Source: Chara braunii (Eukaryota > Streptophyta > Charophyceae > Charales > Characeae). From it: a DNA stretch of 64,000 nucleotides. A program made the translations under genes and the position numbers. The notes beneath the pieces are model-generated. The model searched no databases. It was given only the letters and a program-made list of their open reading frames with translations, and was not told the origin of the DNA. The stretch is taken from positions 1,009,529 through 1,073,528 of the forward strand of contig BFEA01000071.1 in NCBI GenBank assembly GCA_003427395.1, given 5' to 3'. Every line of letters starts with the position of its first letter. Within the stretch, counting starts at the first letter, position 1. Shown in pieces: positions 46,001-55,430 of this stretch.

Positions 46001-49000
46001 GTCTTAGTGTTCCCGGCCTGCATAGCTTGAACTTCTTAAAAACCTCGTACGACGGGTTCGCCGTTTGTTCCCATGATCAAGGACTGGCTCAATGGTCGAG
46101 TTCCCAACACCTCGAAGTAGGCTCTCATGAAGCTGATCCACGACTCCACGTCTTCCTTGCTGTCGTACTTGTATCTGTACCGCCTTTCTGTCCACATAGG
46201 GACTGCTATAGCCGACACCAGCAAATGCTGTACCTGAACTTGAGGCTGCAACAGTTGCAGAAATCCCTACGCTGTCACTTGTTGCAGCAGCAGTGGGGTC
46301 TGCACCCACTACAGGTGCCGATTGAATCACATTTAGAGAAGGAGTAGAGGTATGGAGAGGAGCAAGGACAGACTAGTTAGCAGCATTGGAGGTAGGAGGT
46401 AGGAATCTGGGCTTGATGTAAATTTGCCATTTGTTGCATCTGATCACTGTGCTCCTTGGCCATATCCACAATTTGCATATGCAGTTCACTTGCCTGGTCA
46501 AAACGTTTAGCGACCAGGAATTTCACTAAGTAGGTGACAGTCTATGAGAGCACGCACACATGTGACCAGATCTTTCTTGACCTCAGTGTTAGGCAAGGAG
46601 GGGACTTTTGAAGACAGCCTCATCGTTCGCAACAATGGTTTTCTGCTTTTCCTCCTCTGCCTTCTCTTCTCTCTCAAGTGCCTTGTTGTAAAGAACTTGG
46701 AACAATGGTTTGTCCTCATCGTTGGCTGCATCTAGGTGGGCCTTTAAGGCCACAGAGGCCTTTACTGCTGCCATGTTAGAACTACCGGGATTTTCAGCCG
46801 GCATTACAGAAAATGATTCAGCAAATCCCTTAAGATGGGTTCTCTCTCCCTCCTCCTTTTGTCCATGAGTCTCAACGGGCATTGAAACATGACCTAAAAA
46901 AAAGAAACAAACTAAAGAGCTCAAAGAAAAAGAAGGTAGAACTCCTAGCCGGAGCGACATTACATTTAGACTAGAAAGCAACCAATTAAAAAAAATAAAA
47001 AAATAAATTCAAATGAGAGATCTGATTCAGCGACTCAGCCTGAGCAGTCCGAATACGAGATCCCCTCGAGTCCAATTTGGTCAATTATGTGAACGTACCA
47101 CAAATCAGACAACGAGTGACGACATGCAACAATGGAGAATTGAGTGGTGTACAAGGTACGAGTCAAGCTACGAATGGTGCAATAAAAGCATGTGAAACGT
47201 CTCAAGCTGAGATCCCCTCGGCAGTGAGTGTCCTAACCAAAGAATAAACTCCGAATTCCTGTCAGAAAGAGAATGCACTAATGTCTAACAGGTTTGGGTC
47301 CAAGGGGCCCTTCTTGCTTGGGCCCTGTCCCACTGGGTCCTTTAAGGGTCCCACATAGGCTGTGACCGAGTCCCAACCAAAAGGAGTCCCACGTGGACCT
47401 ACTTTCTGCCACTGCCGTACCGAAAAACGAATTTCAAACTTTCAAAGAGAACATACAAACTACAGCCGTTCAAAGATGAAAAGACAAAGCAATGTAGAAG
47501 GACTCAACATTCAAAGCAAGATACTTCATTCTCCATCCATTAGGTGAGTAAGCAACACACAATCAAGACCACAGAGGAGTAGGAAAGAAACCCAGAATCA
47601 CCCCATCAGGCCAAACAATACCATGCACTCAAACACATGGGCATCCTGTAGGTGCACGACACTTACCTGAGTGGCCTGAGCTTCGCGAAGAAATAGAACA
47701 CCCCCCCTCTCATATGATCCTCCTGACCCAAGTAACGCTACCCCTACACGAGCGTCCTATCTCCTAGGAGAGTCTGACTCCAACACCCAAGTGCAATGCC
47801 ACATCCCCCGCCGATGCTGAAGAACAAAGTAGCAACTTGCAGTCCGTAGATGCAGAATGGCTGCTTTCCCTCAAGCTCACCTACTTGAGAGAAGCCCTAA
47901 AGTCGCCAAGTGTCTCCCTTGAATCAGATTCCAGGTGTGAGTGCCTCTCACTGTCGCCTCTCTCAAATTGCCGCATGAAGTCTCTAAGAAATGTCTCGCC
48001 ATCCCAAACTTACTCTCAAACAACCGACCCAGCACGACCCCGCCAGGTTGGGGCAGCTTTCCTAGACCACGCTGCCCCACTTCCCTCACGACCAACCCTA
48101 ACCCTAAGTGGTGCCCTCAACCACTTAGGTTAGGGTTAGGCAGCAAAGTCAACTCTTGCCAGCAAGTAGAATCCGCTCCGATATCAATGTTATGATCCTG
48201 GCCAATTTCGAAGTACACATTTATGAGAAAGTACAATTCCGTCCAATTGCAGAAAGAAACGACTGAACTTGAGAGGAGAGAGAGGGGAAGAAGAAGAAGA
48301 AGAAGAAGAAGAAGAAGAAGAAGAAGAAGAAGAAGAAGAAGAAGATGATGTACACCAGCATAGCAAAACGAAATGACTGAACTTGAGAGGAGAGAGAGGG
48401 AAAGAAGAAGAAGACGATGTACACCAGCATAGACCAATGATAACCACTCTCCTCCTCCTTATCTCCTCCCCACTTATTCAAACCAGAAATTGGTAGAAAT
48501 AATAATAATAATGTTGAATGGCTGAACCAGAATCAATTTCCGAATCCCTCTTTATCTGCAGGTATCACATGAGGTCCCCCATAGCCATGGCCACTCTTCT
48601 TCCTCCTTCCTCCAAGGCCGAGGCTATGGCGGACTACCAGGGCATTGCCCTGCTGTGCAAAGGACAACACAAAGCAGCTATGGCTGCTCCAGCTCAGGCC
48701 GCCATGCCCGACTCTGCCTCGAAGCTTCTTGGTGTAGCTCTACCCCACGGGCCTTCCTGCTGCAGCGCCCACCAAGGTGATGAAGATGGCAACCACCATA
48801 GCCAGGTAAGTACCTCTGGCGCTCCCCCTTCCTAGTCCTAGTTTTCCTCCTTCCTCTGTCCTTGCTCCTTCCTCAGCAGCGCTGCTCCAGCCATCGCTCC
48901 AACCAGTGTGTCGCCAAAGTTGCACACCGACAATGAGGAGCACTTCGCTCCTCCTGGAGATATAGCGGCCTGCTTGCCTCTTGGGGGTGACTTCCTACAG

Positions 49001-52000
49001 TCTTCCCCCGAATACAACGTACAGTCATTATAGCTGAATTTAGACCGAAAGATACACCAAATTCAGCTATAATGACCATGCGTTGTATTCGGGGGAAGAC
49101 TGTAAGCCGCGCGGCCTCCAAGCAACCGGTACCTCCTCCCTTTCGGAGGGAAACATCATTGCAGACTCTGGTATTGCCCGTACAGACCCTCAACTCAGAC
49201 TGGTTCGACTGGTACCCGCCTAGACCTAACCTACAACTACTGGGGCTCTAAAAATGCCAACTTTGTCTTCTTCTGATCAGCCTCGAGTACCCGGCACATC
49301 TACCTCTACTTGGTGTTGTACCGGCCTACCTGCTACTTGAGTGTTTTCCCTGCAGCAACCCTCAATGCCACGGCCACAGGTAAGTACCGGCCATTTGGGC
49401 CTCCTTTGGGCCTCCCGTACGGATGGTACCCTTGGGTCACACACACACTCAAACCGTCAAGCACTCAGACAGGCATTCAGACCAGCAAGCACAACCACGC
49501 ACAGACTTAGCAAACTCAGCATCAAGCGGGAAACTCGGCAAGGCGTACATTCCATTGGCAAAACGCAGAAATCGGCTGTGTCTCAGTCCGTGTTTGGCAG
49601 GTCCTTACCCCGACCAGAACTAAGGAAAGAAAGAAACTCTGCCTCGATCTCTCCATTTCCACCAACACTGGACAATTTTCAACTCGTTGTCCGATGTACG
49701 TACCGCTAATGGTTAACGGAGGACTCACACAATGACATTTGCAATTGAATATGGATCACGGATGTACTCGAGCTGCTGGAAGCTCTACTGTATGCACGGA
49801 CATGACAGATAGATCGCTCTGAAGGAAGCAGCTACAGGAAACACAGTCATGTATTGAGGAAGACAGGTTACTCATCAAGGAAGGGGACTACAGTGCCGTA
49901 CCGTTTTGTACCAAGAGCATTCATAAGTGTCGTGCCCTTGAACCTCCCCTCGGTGATCACTCGAACAGCACCAGTCTTCAGAGTGAAGACCGACGGATCA
50001 ATTGCAGCAAGAATAGTTGTAGGATCATGCACATAAATGGCTGCACAATAACAGAGTCAACAGACATTTGGCAAAATACCACACCCATCAAAACGTAATA
50101 ACATTAGCCACTTTGTGAACCATCACACAACTCGACAAACATCGTTGTCCAACCGAAACGTGAATCAGAAGATAGGAGACCAGACCCTTAACAAACTCGG
50201 AGAAGGAAACACAAGACGTGAAGCACAGTACCAAAGCACTTATCAAATCCTTCCTTTTCCTTCCTTCTCCTCCTCCTCCTCCTTCTCCTCCTGCTGCTGC
50301 CACTGCTACTCCTTTACGCCACCAGTTTGATGATTGACCCCACCGCCCCATGGCTCGATCCCAATTGACTGAGAGAAAGACGGCTTTAGTCGTGGCTGCA
50401 ATTGTCCTTGGGACAAGCACTGAGGGCCTACCAGTCTTCTCGTTTTTTTTTTTTTGTGGATTATGAACAACAACCGTGCAGCAGCAGTGAAAGGCCAATA
50501 TGCCCCTGCGCTTAAACACAAGAAAATGCCAGTCTGGCAGAACACACCTCCAACAATTTGGTTTTAAGGATGGCAGGCCCTCCTCCGACGAGGGCTACCT
50601 ACACCCAACTCTTCAAATCACATGCAATGACTCTAGGGACACAGATGTTGGGCCTACCAGCCCTCCTATTTTTCAAACGTCGATTGCTGCTTCTTTGCCA
50701 AAGAACACTGCCTCCTCAGCAGCACAACACATTTTTTTTGTTCATTTTCTTTCACGAGGAGTGTGGGGAAGAACGCCATGGCGATAGCCTATGCCATGTG
50801 TCGTCGAAGGCTTCAGGTTGCACAGCCATGGTAGACCCAAGAGGACTATCTTCCCCCGTACATGAATGCAACGCATATGCGTTGCATTTGAGTTTTTGAA
50901 ACACGTTCATGATCCGAACAGAACGCATATGCGTTGCACTCGAACCGAAGGGGTGAACACAGATGCGTTGCATTCCAATAGAAAGCAACGTATGTGTTGT
51001 ATTCATTTACAACACATATGCATTATGTTCAAAAGACAGTAGACAGACAGGCCTTGGTCCACCTCAACTATGCAACAAATGAAAATGGATCAATCAGAAC
51101 ATGATTTTCAGCCATACATCTTATGGCCAAACAGAACTGCCTGGTAATCAGGCGGCAGAGAGGGAGAAGAGGACAACAAACGAGGGGCTGTGATGAACTC
51201 AGGTTGTTTTTTCAACAGTTCATGGGTGTACCAACTGAGCTAGGCCCCGTTGGTACCCGTGGCACTCTCTAATCTGTTGTCGCCTCCATATTACCCTCTG
51301 CCTATGGCATGCCAGAGGGACGGTTGCTTCCATTCGAGGGAGGAAGAAAGAGGGCAGACTGGGCAACAGAGATGGTGAGAAATTGAAACTAGAGGGAATG
51401 GTACGGTAGGGATCTCTGCAGGTCAACGCCCCTCCCTTTTGACAATTTTCTCTGACTGCTCAGGCCCCTGTTTTCCCTCATGCAGCGATGCCCGCAGATC
51501 AGCACTCCACCCATGTCCCTCTCACAACTCATTAGAGGTTGTCTATGTATCACCGGCCCCTCTTTCCCCCCCTCACCTCCGTAGTATCCACCCCTTCATG
51601 CAAAGTGATAATTTCTTGAAAGTCTGCAGATCAACACTCCACCCATGCCCCTCTCATAACTCATAGGAGATTGTCTATATATCGACATACCCCAGCCACC
51701 CTTCCCCTCTTGACACATTGAGCTACAGAAAGACGCTATTTGAAAATAGTCTCAATGGCACCTTGTGTAATTTAAATTAAATGAAAAAAGCAGATTTTCA
51801 AACATGCAAAATAGAGTCCGTTTTCATTATGAAAATGTGTTACGTGACTTACGTCAAGATTTGTTATTAAAACTTCATTTACACAGCAGCCCCTCACCTT
51901 GGTAATATCCACCTACTCATGCACAGTGACAAATTTCTTGCACCCTTGAAACCTGGATTCCAGCCTCTGTTTACGTCCAGATGTCCTTAATTAGGCCACC

Positions 52001-53614
52001 GGTAGGTTCCAAAACGATTTTGCCCGCACTAGTTTTCCAAGCCATGGCGGGCAAGGCCAGCGCTGCCCACCATATTGGGCCGCTAGGTCAAACGGACTCA
52101 AACCTCTCTGTGGTCCCTCATTCATCAGAGGGTGTGCACAGGTAAGCTGGGCAGGGTACCGGTTTTTGCTTAAAAGTTGAAGCGAAAAACTGAATGGCAA
52201 CAGTCAGGGCCCTGTCAGAGGGTGTGCACAGGTAAGCTGGGCAGGGTTCCCGTTGCCTAAAGTGAAAAACTGACTGGCAACAGTCAGGGCCCTGTCAGAG
52301 GGTGATGGACCCATCTAAGGCACCCCTAGGCAGGGTTCAGCACTAAGGACGAACACGTCCTTTAAGAAGAGCCCAACTTCCAGCTCACTCCCGTCCCCTA
52401 CACCGCCAAAAACACCAGAGCACTTACTCCGTTAGCCACCCCCCCCCGATTTTAAGGCCAGAAACCTTCCCTCTCCATTCTGCCTATATTTCACCCCTGC
52501 ACCCCTCTCTGTGGAACCTCCACACCCTCAACTAATTTCAGCCCCCTGAGCGCAGGTGCGCTAGGAGCATCCGCTATCCTGACTATGCAGTTGGCTGATG
52601 ACAGCTCTAATCATCATTTACTATTTTTAGTATTTTCTACTAAAATTCAGTATTCTCACACACCGATGACTGAGAAGATGGTATAAATATTAAATAATAA
52701 CTATGCTTGCAGCACTTTTCATGGCCCACAATGGCATGAGACAGTGGAATACCAATGGATTTGTGTGCCAGTGTGTCAGCTTGATAGCTTCGGGATGATG
52801 CAGTAAGACACAGCACGTGTACGCAAAGGGCAGGTGATAGCAAGCCATTATGTCCTCGGCCCTGTTTCTTACCGTTCATGTCGTAGTAATCCCGATGATA
52901 CTGCAAGTAGAATTGCGCCGCCTTGTGCAGGAACTCTCCCACTGGCCCTCCGTCATCCCGCAGATGATTCAAGTCCTCCTCTATTCAGCACACAGAAAAG
53001 TGATGCAATCAGTCACTCTAGTCTGCAACTCTCTGGTTCAAACTTCAAACTTTTCAACTTTTCCTGCTGCATCGATTTCCCTCTGCCTGGCGGCTGAATG
53101 GTACATAGTACATACCTTAGACTTTTGACCACAGGTCAAGTGTTCAAGTCCTGTGCTATCCATGATGGCTTGGGGCAAAAGAAAAAGTAGTTTCTTTGGC
53201 TTTCTTGCAATGACCTGCGAGTTCTCAGTCTGAATTGTCTGTCTTCGCTGAATCTTGTTCTGCATTCTGTGTCTGTCTTTGCTGAATCTTGTTGTACATT
53301 CTGTGTCTGTCTTTGCTGAATCTTGTTGTGCATTCTGTGTCTGTCTTTGCTGAATCTTGTTGTGCATTCTCTTCGGGTGAAGACGGTAGTCGCTAGATAT
53401 AACTACTTGGCCCTGCTGTGAGCCTTTGAGACGTTCTGGTTTTGCATAGTAGCTTGTGCCACTGGCAAAAAATTGCATGAACCTGAATGCAAAGCAGAGA
53501 GGAGCATCCAACCCTACCTGTCATCAGCATCTGAGTTGTCACATTCAGACCTATGACAATAATATCTGCACCGGAAATAAACACCGCATCAGCAGCGTCC
53601 GGATCTCCATAAAC
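42639..53614 (-). CDS. Nucleoside hydrolase (uridine nucleosidase-like), 3' half of the gene, four exons
   Basis: Exons at 53614-53518, 52980-52873, 50040-49902 and 42801-42639 (minus strand) join with consistent phases and canonical GT-AG borders, giving 507 bases: 168 residues plus a TGA. The product matches the C-terminal half of the IU nucleoside hydrolase family, which cleaves the N-glycosidic bond of uridine, inosine or related ribonucleosides to base and ribose. Plant members of about 330 residues act in pyrimidine and purine salvage. Seen in order are DPDAADAVF, GLNVTTQ, the VHDP motif with the family's catalytic His and calcium-ligand Asp, and a C-terminal PPIKVAFGVD strand. The N-terminal half, with its calcium-binding DTDPG-type motif, is not visible and probably lies upstream. 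The introns are 0.54, 2.8 and 7.1 kb. Exact substrate is unknown. No stop or frameshift breaks the joined exons. Confidence 0.85.
42981..43062. repeat. (CT)n microsatellite with one interruption
   Basis: CT units broken by AACACGACACTCGT. The same 13-base phrase follows the second tract. Confidence 0.95.
43297..43442 (-). mobile_element. LINE tail-only copy with stem-loop and poly(A)
   Basis: On the minus strand: GGGACGCTGGACCCGTTTTC, then GCTCCCCACCAATAGACCGG, then a stem-loop (arms 43371-43354 and 43350-43334) and a poly(A) seen as a T-run at 43297-43320. It is the same tail type as L3, severely 5'-truncated, or an independent short retroposon using that tail. Confidence 0.75.
43450..44739. 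other. Intronic DNA without a recognisable gene
   Basis: Frames at 44214-44411 and 44345-44767 (plus) are Arg- or Pro/Ser-rich and match nothing I know. Confidence 0.5.
44740..45020 (-). pseudogene. Gypsy-A aspartic protease remnant
   Basis: SIDCGATTNFTSPHGIRK (about 44965-44915) carries the retropepsin D-C-G-A-T active-site motif and matches LLDCGATRNFISPKAVSK of Gypsy-B. After a frameshift, IVKGVCTTFDKNKTVNHLDY matches VVKGLPVTFDKQGEIRHRLN. The sequence then loses similarity. Confidence 0.75.
45287..46960 (-). pseudogene. Gypsy-A gag remnant
   Basis: Fragments in order on the minus strand: an N-terminal part with EKAEEEKQKTIVANDEAVFK (46589-46900), a capsid-like part with YKYDSKEDVESWISFMRAYF (46036-46251), KRLDNLKRSKWTGSMHNLQL (45803-45988), and a charged C-terminal part (45453-45833 and 45287-45727 in two frames). 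The WISFMRAYFE pattern resembles the retrotransposon gag family. No zinc knuckle is seen. Gag forms the virus-like particle. Confidence 0.7.
48092..48140 (-). promoter_or_regulatory. Leader hairpin beside the Gypsy-A primer-binding site
   Basis: Arms of about 20 bases (CCAACCCTAACCCTAAGTGG and ACCACTTAGGTTAGGGTTAG) face each other across 8 bases, 33 bases from the PBS. This could be an RNA packaging or dimerisation element. It also contains two TTAGGG-like words, by chance or descent. Confidence 0.6.
48174..48187 (-). promoter_or_regulatory. Gypsy-A primer-binding site
   Basis: On the minus strand TTGATATCGGAGCG, directly at the LTR border. It resembles the complement of initiator tRNA(Met) 3' ends (TGGTATCAGAGC) with a few changes. 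Confidence 0.65.
48188..48520 (-). mobile_element. Gypsy-A 5' LTR (outer border uncertain)
   Basis: It ends ...ATAACA on the minus strand, as LTRs end in CA. A (GAA)n tract (48287-48345) and a flanking 55-base direct repeat (GACTGAACTTGAGAGGAGAG, twice) lie inside. I could not find the matching outer TG. Confidence 0.5.
48287..48345. repeat. (GAA)n microsatellite
   Basis: About 19 GAA units inside the putative Gypsy-A LTR. Confidence 0.95.
48521..49901. other. Intronic DNA; Ala-rich frame and MITE
   Basis: A plus-strand frame of 105 residues (48518-48835) starting in MAEPESISES is Ala/Ser-rich without a known domain. The MITE at 48996-49104 is the only clear feature. Confidence 0.5.
48996..49104. 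mobile_element. Mariner-like MITE
   Basis: A 109-base near-perfect palindrome including the flanking TA on each side. Arms of about 42 bases begin CAGTCTTCCCCCGAATACAA and end with the reverse complement, with 2-3 mismatches and a loop of about 20 bases. TA duplication and CAGT termini are the hallmarks of the Tc1/mariner superfamily. It is too short to encode a transposase. Confidence 0.8.
49902..50040 (-). CDS. Nucleoside hydrolase exon with the catalytic HDP motif
   Basis: The acceptor TATTGTGCAG precedes it; joining gives N-A-I. It encodes IYVHDPTTILAAIDPSVF, then TLKTGAVRVITEGRFKG and TTLMNALGTKR. The donor is CG/GTACGG, chosen because only that site leaves two bases that complete the first codon of the next exon. 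Reading through instead gives a TAA after 13 more codons, so an alternative short form cannot be excluded. The HDP His and Asp are the family's general acid and calcium ligand. Confidence 0.88.
50865..51025. repeat. Cluster of palindromes around CGCATATGCG
   Basis: 50865-50888 is a perfect 24-base palindrome with centre ACGCATATGCGT. Four related, partly decayed versions follow (about 50920, 50960, 50983 and 51009). Confidence 0.8.
51183..51249 (-). ncRNA. Degenerate tRNA-like sequence
   Basis: On the minus strand GGGGCCTAGCTCAGTTGGTA fits the pol III A box, and the segment ends in AGCCCC, able to pair with the start as an acceptor stem. The D-stem and T-arm are poor, so it is a pseudo-tRNA or SINE fragment at best. 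Confidence 0.3.
52126..52310. repeat. Tandem repeat of 80-90 bases
   Basis: CAGAGGGTGTGCACAGGTAA starts copies at 52126 and 52216, and CAGAGGGTGATGG a third stub at 52296. The unit ends GGCAACAGTCAGGGCCCTGT. Confidence 0.9.
52873..52980 (-). CDS. Nucleoside hydrolase exon, helical middle segment
   Basis: The exon is 108 bases and follows an intron ending GAATAG. It encodes EEDLNHLRDDGGPVGEFLHK and continues AAQFYLQYHRDYYDMN, then ends one base into a codon at the donor AACG/GTAAGAAA. The length and the FL..F..Y..Y pattern match the helix before the HDP motif in plant uridine nucleosidases. Confidence 0.83.
53239..53372. repeat. 34-base tandem repeat, four copies
   Basis: CTGTCTTTGCTGAATCTTGT starts each unit (53239, 53273, 53307, 53341). 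It lies in the 537-base intron between the first two exons. Confidence 0.93.
53518..53614 (-). CDS. Nucleoside hydrolase exon with the DPDAAD motif
   Basis: The acceptor CACTGCAG precedes it and the donor CAG/GTAGGG ends it. It begins in phase 0 and encodes VYGDPDAADAVFISGADI, then IIVIGLNVTTQMLMT, ending one base into the next codon. In the family this strand-helix segment follows the substrate-binding Glu/Asn pair, which must lie in the preceding exon. It joins to TEEDLNHL across the intron. Confidence 0.85.
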
Positions 53615-54999
53615 CTGCAGTGAGCAAATCACATAAGCATCACTGTCAGCATCGAGACGGTTGGACACAATTACACGGATTTCGGCATGCCTGCTGACCA
53701 AACTTGTAAGAGTGAAAACACATGCACATAGTTCAGTGCCGTGCGAATTGCACATTCTTCCTCCCTTCAAAATGATCATTTCCACCTCTGTGTTCAATGA
53801 GGGCAACTGCACATTCTTCCTCCTCTCAAAATGTTTATTCTAAAAATGCGTTGACTGCATCCAACGGCCCAGCTCAGTTGGTTGAGCACGTAAGTGGTAC
53901 ACAGGAGGTCGTGGTTTGTTCCCCACAGCATCCATTCGATTCCCCACGACCCCCTGTGTGGCATACTTTGGGTTCACCGACTGAGAAAGTCGGCTTGTGT
54001 CTCCTGGCTGGTTGTGGAAGTGTCGCTAACTCACTTTCCGGCCCACGCCAGGTGTTCGAAGCTTGGGTGCTGCTCCCCGCACAGAGCAGAGTTAGGTAGG
54101 AATAGACCCATAACCTTAGGACAGCTGAGGCATAGCTGGTACACTTAATGTTGGCTCCTGAATAGAAAAAGTGCTTCTTCCAGAATATAGGTAACCCATT
54201 AGGTAGGTAGCGAGGGTGAGGTAGATACAAAGATTGAGAGAAGAAAATAGGGTAGCAAAAAATACAGCTTGTCCCCCATATACCAGGATAAGACAGCTGT
54301 ATTTTTTCAAAAAAAAAAAGAAAAAAAAAAAGAAGCAGAAGACAATGAAGAAGAAGAAAACAGGAAGGGCCTTTTCCTGGCCCATACGGAAACCCAGAGG
54401 TGGGCTATGTTCCAATTCTCTGGTCAGACTGGTTGAACTGGCCATCCTGGAAGCATTTCCTTCTTCTTTTTCGTTTTCCAAAGGGCGACGACCTTGAGAT
54501 ATCATCATTGAAGCTGACCGGCCCCAGGTAATTCAGAATGATGGTCTTATTCTGGTCATCTAATTGTGTATCTGGACTCGAACTTGGGTCTGTATTTCAT
54601 AACCTGAAACAAATAGATATGATGAAAATTCAAAATTCTTCAATTATAGTACCATACACTAGGCTACCAGAGTGGCCCAGGACCACTTGCCCAGCCGGGC
54701 CCAAAAAAGTAGAAAACAAAAATCAACTATTAAACTGGGTGGGGATCCGGGCCGCCCGGCTGACAGTCGGGGGCCCAGGGGAGGTCTCGGTTGGCCTGGC
54801 TGGGCAGGGCACCCGGTTGGGGGCCGGGCCCCCCCAGCGCACTCACCTGTCTGGGGGTCTCGGACCCCCTTTTCGCTGCTGTTGGCCTCCCGCAGGCTTA
54901 CCGGGTCCGACCGGCCCGAAAAACCATCCCGTCGGGCCCGGTAGGCCTGCGGGATTTTTGAAAATTTGTGACGACTCTGTGGCCGTCGATCCACCATGA
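53615..54999. other. Probable upstream intron of the nucleoside hydrolase gene
   Basis: No further exon of the gene could be found. A tRNA-like head is at 53868-53935 and an A-rich run at about 54308-54360. GC-rich DNA at 54690-54960 is full of CCGGGCC words. The label as intron is inferred from the missing N-terminal half. Confidence 0.4.
53868..53960 (+). ncRNA. tRNA-like sequence within a hairpin
   Basis: GGCCCAGCTCAGTTGGTTGAGC has a good A box and D-stem, followed by GTGGTTTGTTCCCCAC, a T-arm-like stem. The second half also pairs with downstream DNA: ACACAGGAGGTCGTGG faces CCACGACCCCCTGTGT. Probably a SINE head, not a tRNA gene. Confidence 0.4.
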
Positions 55000-55117
55000 T
55001 AGACGGCCACAGAGCCGGTGGATCTAGGCGCCAAAGATCCCCTCGTTCAAACCTGGGATCGGCTGGGGTGGTCTGCCACTCGCCCCCCCGCATGATTGGA
55101 GTTGCTCCTGCGCCATC

Positions 55118-55268
55118 GGCCATCGCCCGTCGCCCGTCACCATCGCCCGTCACCCGTCGCCATCGCCCGTCGCCCGTCGCCATCGCCCGTCACCCGTCGC
55201 CATCGCCCGTCGCCCGTCGCTATCGCCCGTCACCCGTCGCCATCGCCCGTCGCCCGTCGCCATCACCA
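55118..55268 (+). repeat. 20-base GC-rich minisatellite
   Basis: Seven or more units of CATCGCCCGTCGCCCGTCRC with small changes. The Arg/Pro/Ser-rich frames over it are not genes. Confidence 0.92.
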
Positions 55269-55279
55269 TCGAGAGTCCT

Positions 55280-55430
55280 GCTGCAGCTGCTACGGCGAAG
55301 GCCCCGACTGTCCTGCTGCTGCTGCTGCTACGACGAAGGCCCCGACTGTCCTGCTGCTGCTGCTACGACGAAGGCCCCGACTGTCCTGCTGCTGCTGCTA
55401 CAACGAAGGCCCCGGCGACGAAGGCGCCGT
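55280..55430 (+). repeat. Repeats of CGAAGGCCCCGACTGTCCTG plus (CTG)n
   Basis: About four units of varying length, each the CGAAGGCCC segment followed by CTGCTGCTG. Confidence 0.85.

Larger units (their letters stand above)
44740..48520 (-). mobile_element. Gypsy-A: truncated Ty3/gypsy retrotransposon in the nucleoside hydrolase intron
   Basis: Minus-strand order: LTR ending at 48188 (on the plus strand its border reads TGTTATGATCC), a primer-binding site at 48174-48187, a leader with a strong hairpin, gag (about 46960-45290) and an aspartic protease (about 44975-44740). Nothing of RT, RNase H, integrase or the 3' LTR follows, so the element is cut off just after protease. Gag and protease are broken by stops and frameshifts. 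The outer LTR border was not found; about 48520 is a guess. Protease similarity to Gypsy-B shows the two are relatives. Confidence 0.8.
42802..49901 (-). other. 7.1-kb intron of the nucleoside hydrolase gene, filled with mobile DNA
   Basis: From 5' to 3' of the gene it holds unassigned DNA, a mariner-like MITE (48996-49104), Gypsy-A (44740 to at least 48188), a non-coding stretch with Pro/Ser-rich frames (43450-44740), a LINE tail (43300-43442) and a (CT)n tract (42981-43062). The borders are GT at 49901 and AG at 42802. Gypsy-A and the LINE tail lie in the same direction as the host gene. Confidence 0.75.
50041..52872 (-). other. 2.8-kb intron of the nucleoside hydrolase gene
   Basis: It holds a CTC-rich microsatellite (about 50262-50300), a cluster of palindromes (50865-51025), a degenerate tRNA-like sequence (51183-51249), duplicated segments (GCAGATCAGCACTCCACCCA at about 51496 and 51627) and a tandem repeat (52126-52310). 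No other gene is seen. Confidence 0.7.

Noticed and set aside
48518-48835. 105-residue Ala/Ser-rich frame with GTAAGT-like sequence at its end
   Set aside because: No homology recognised, on the opposite strand of a well-supported intron.
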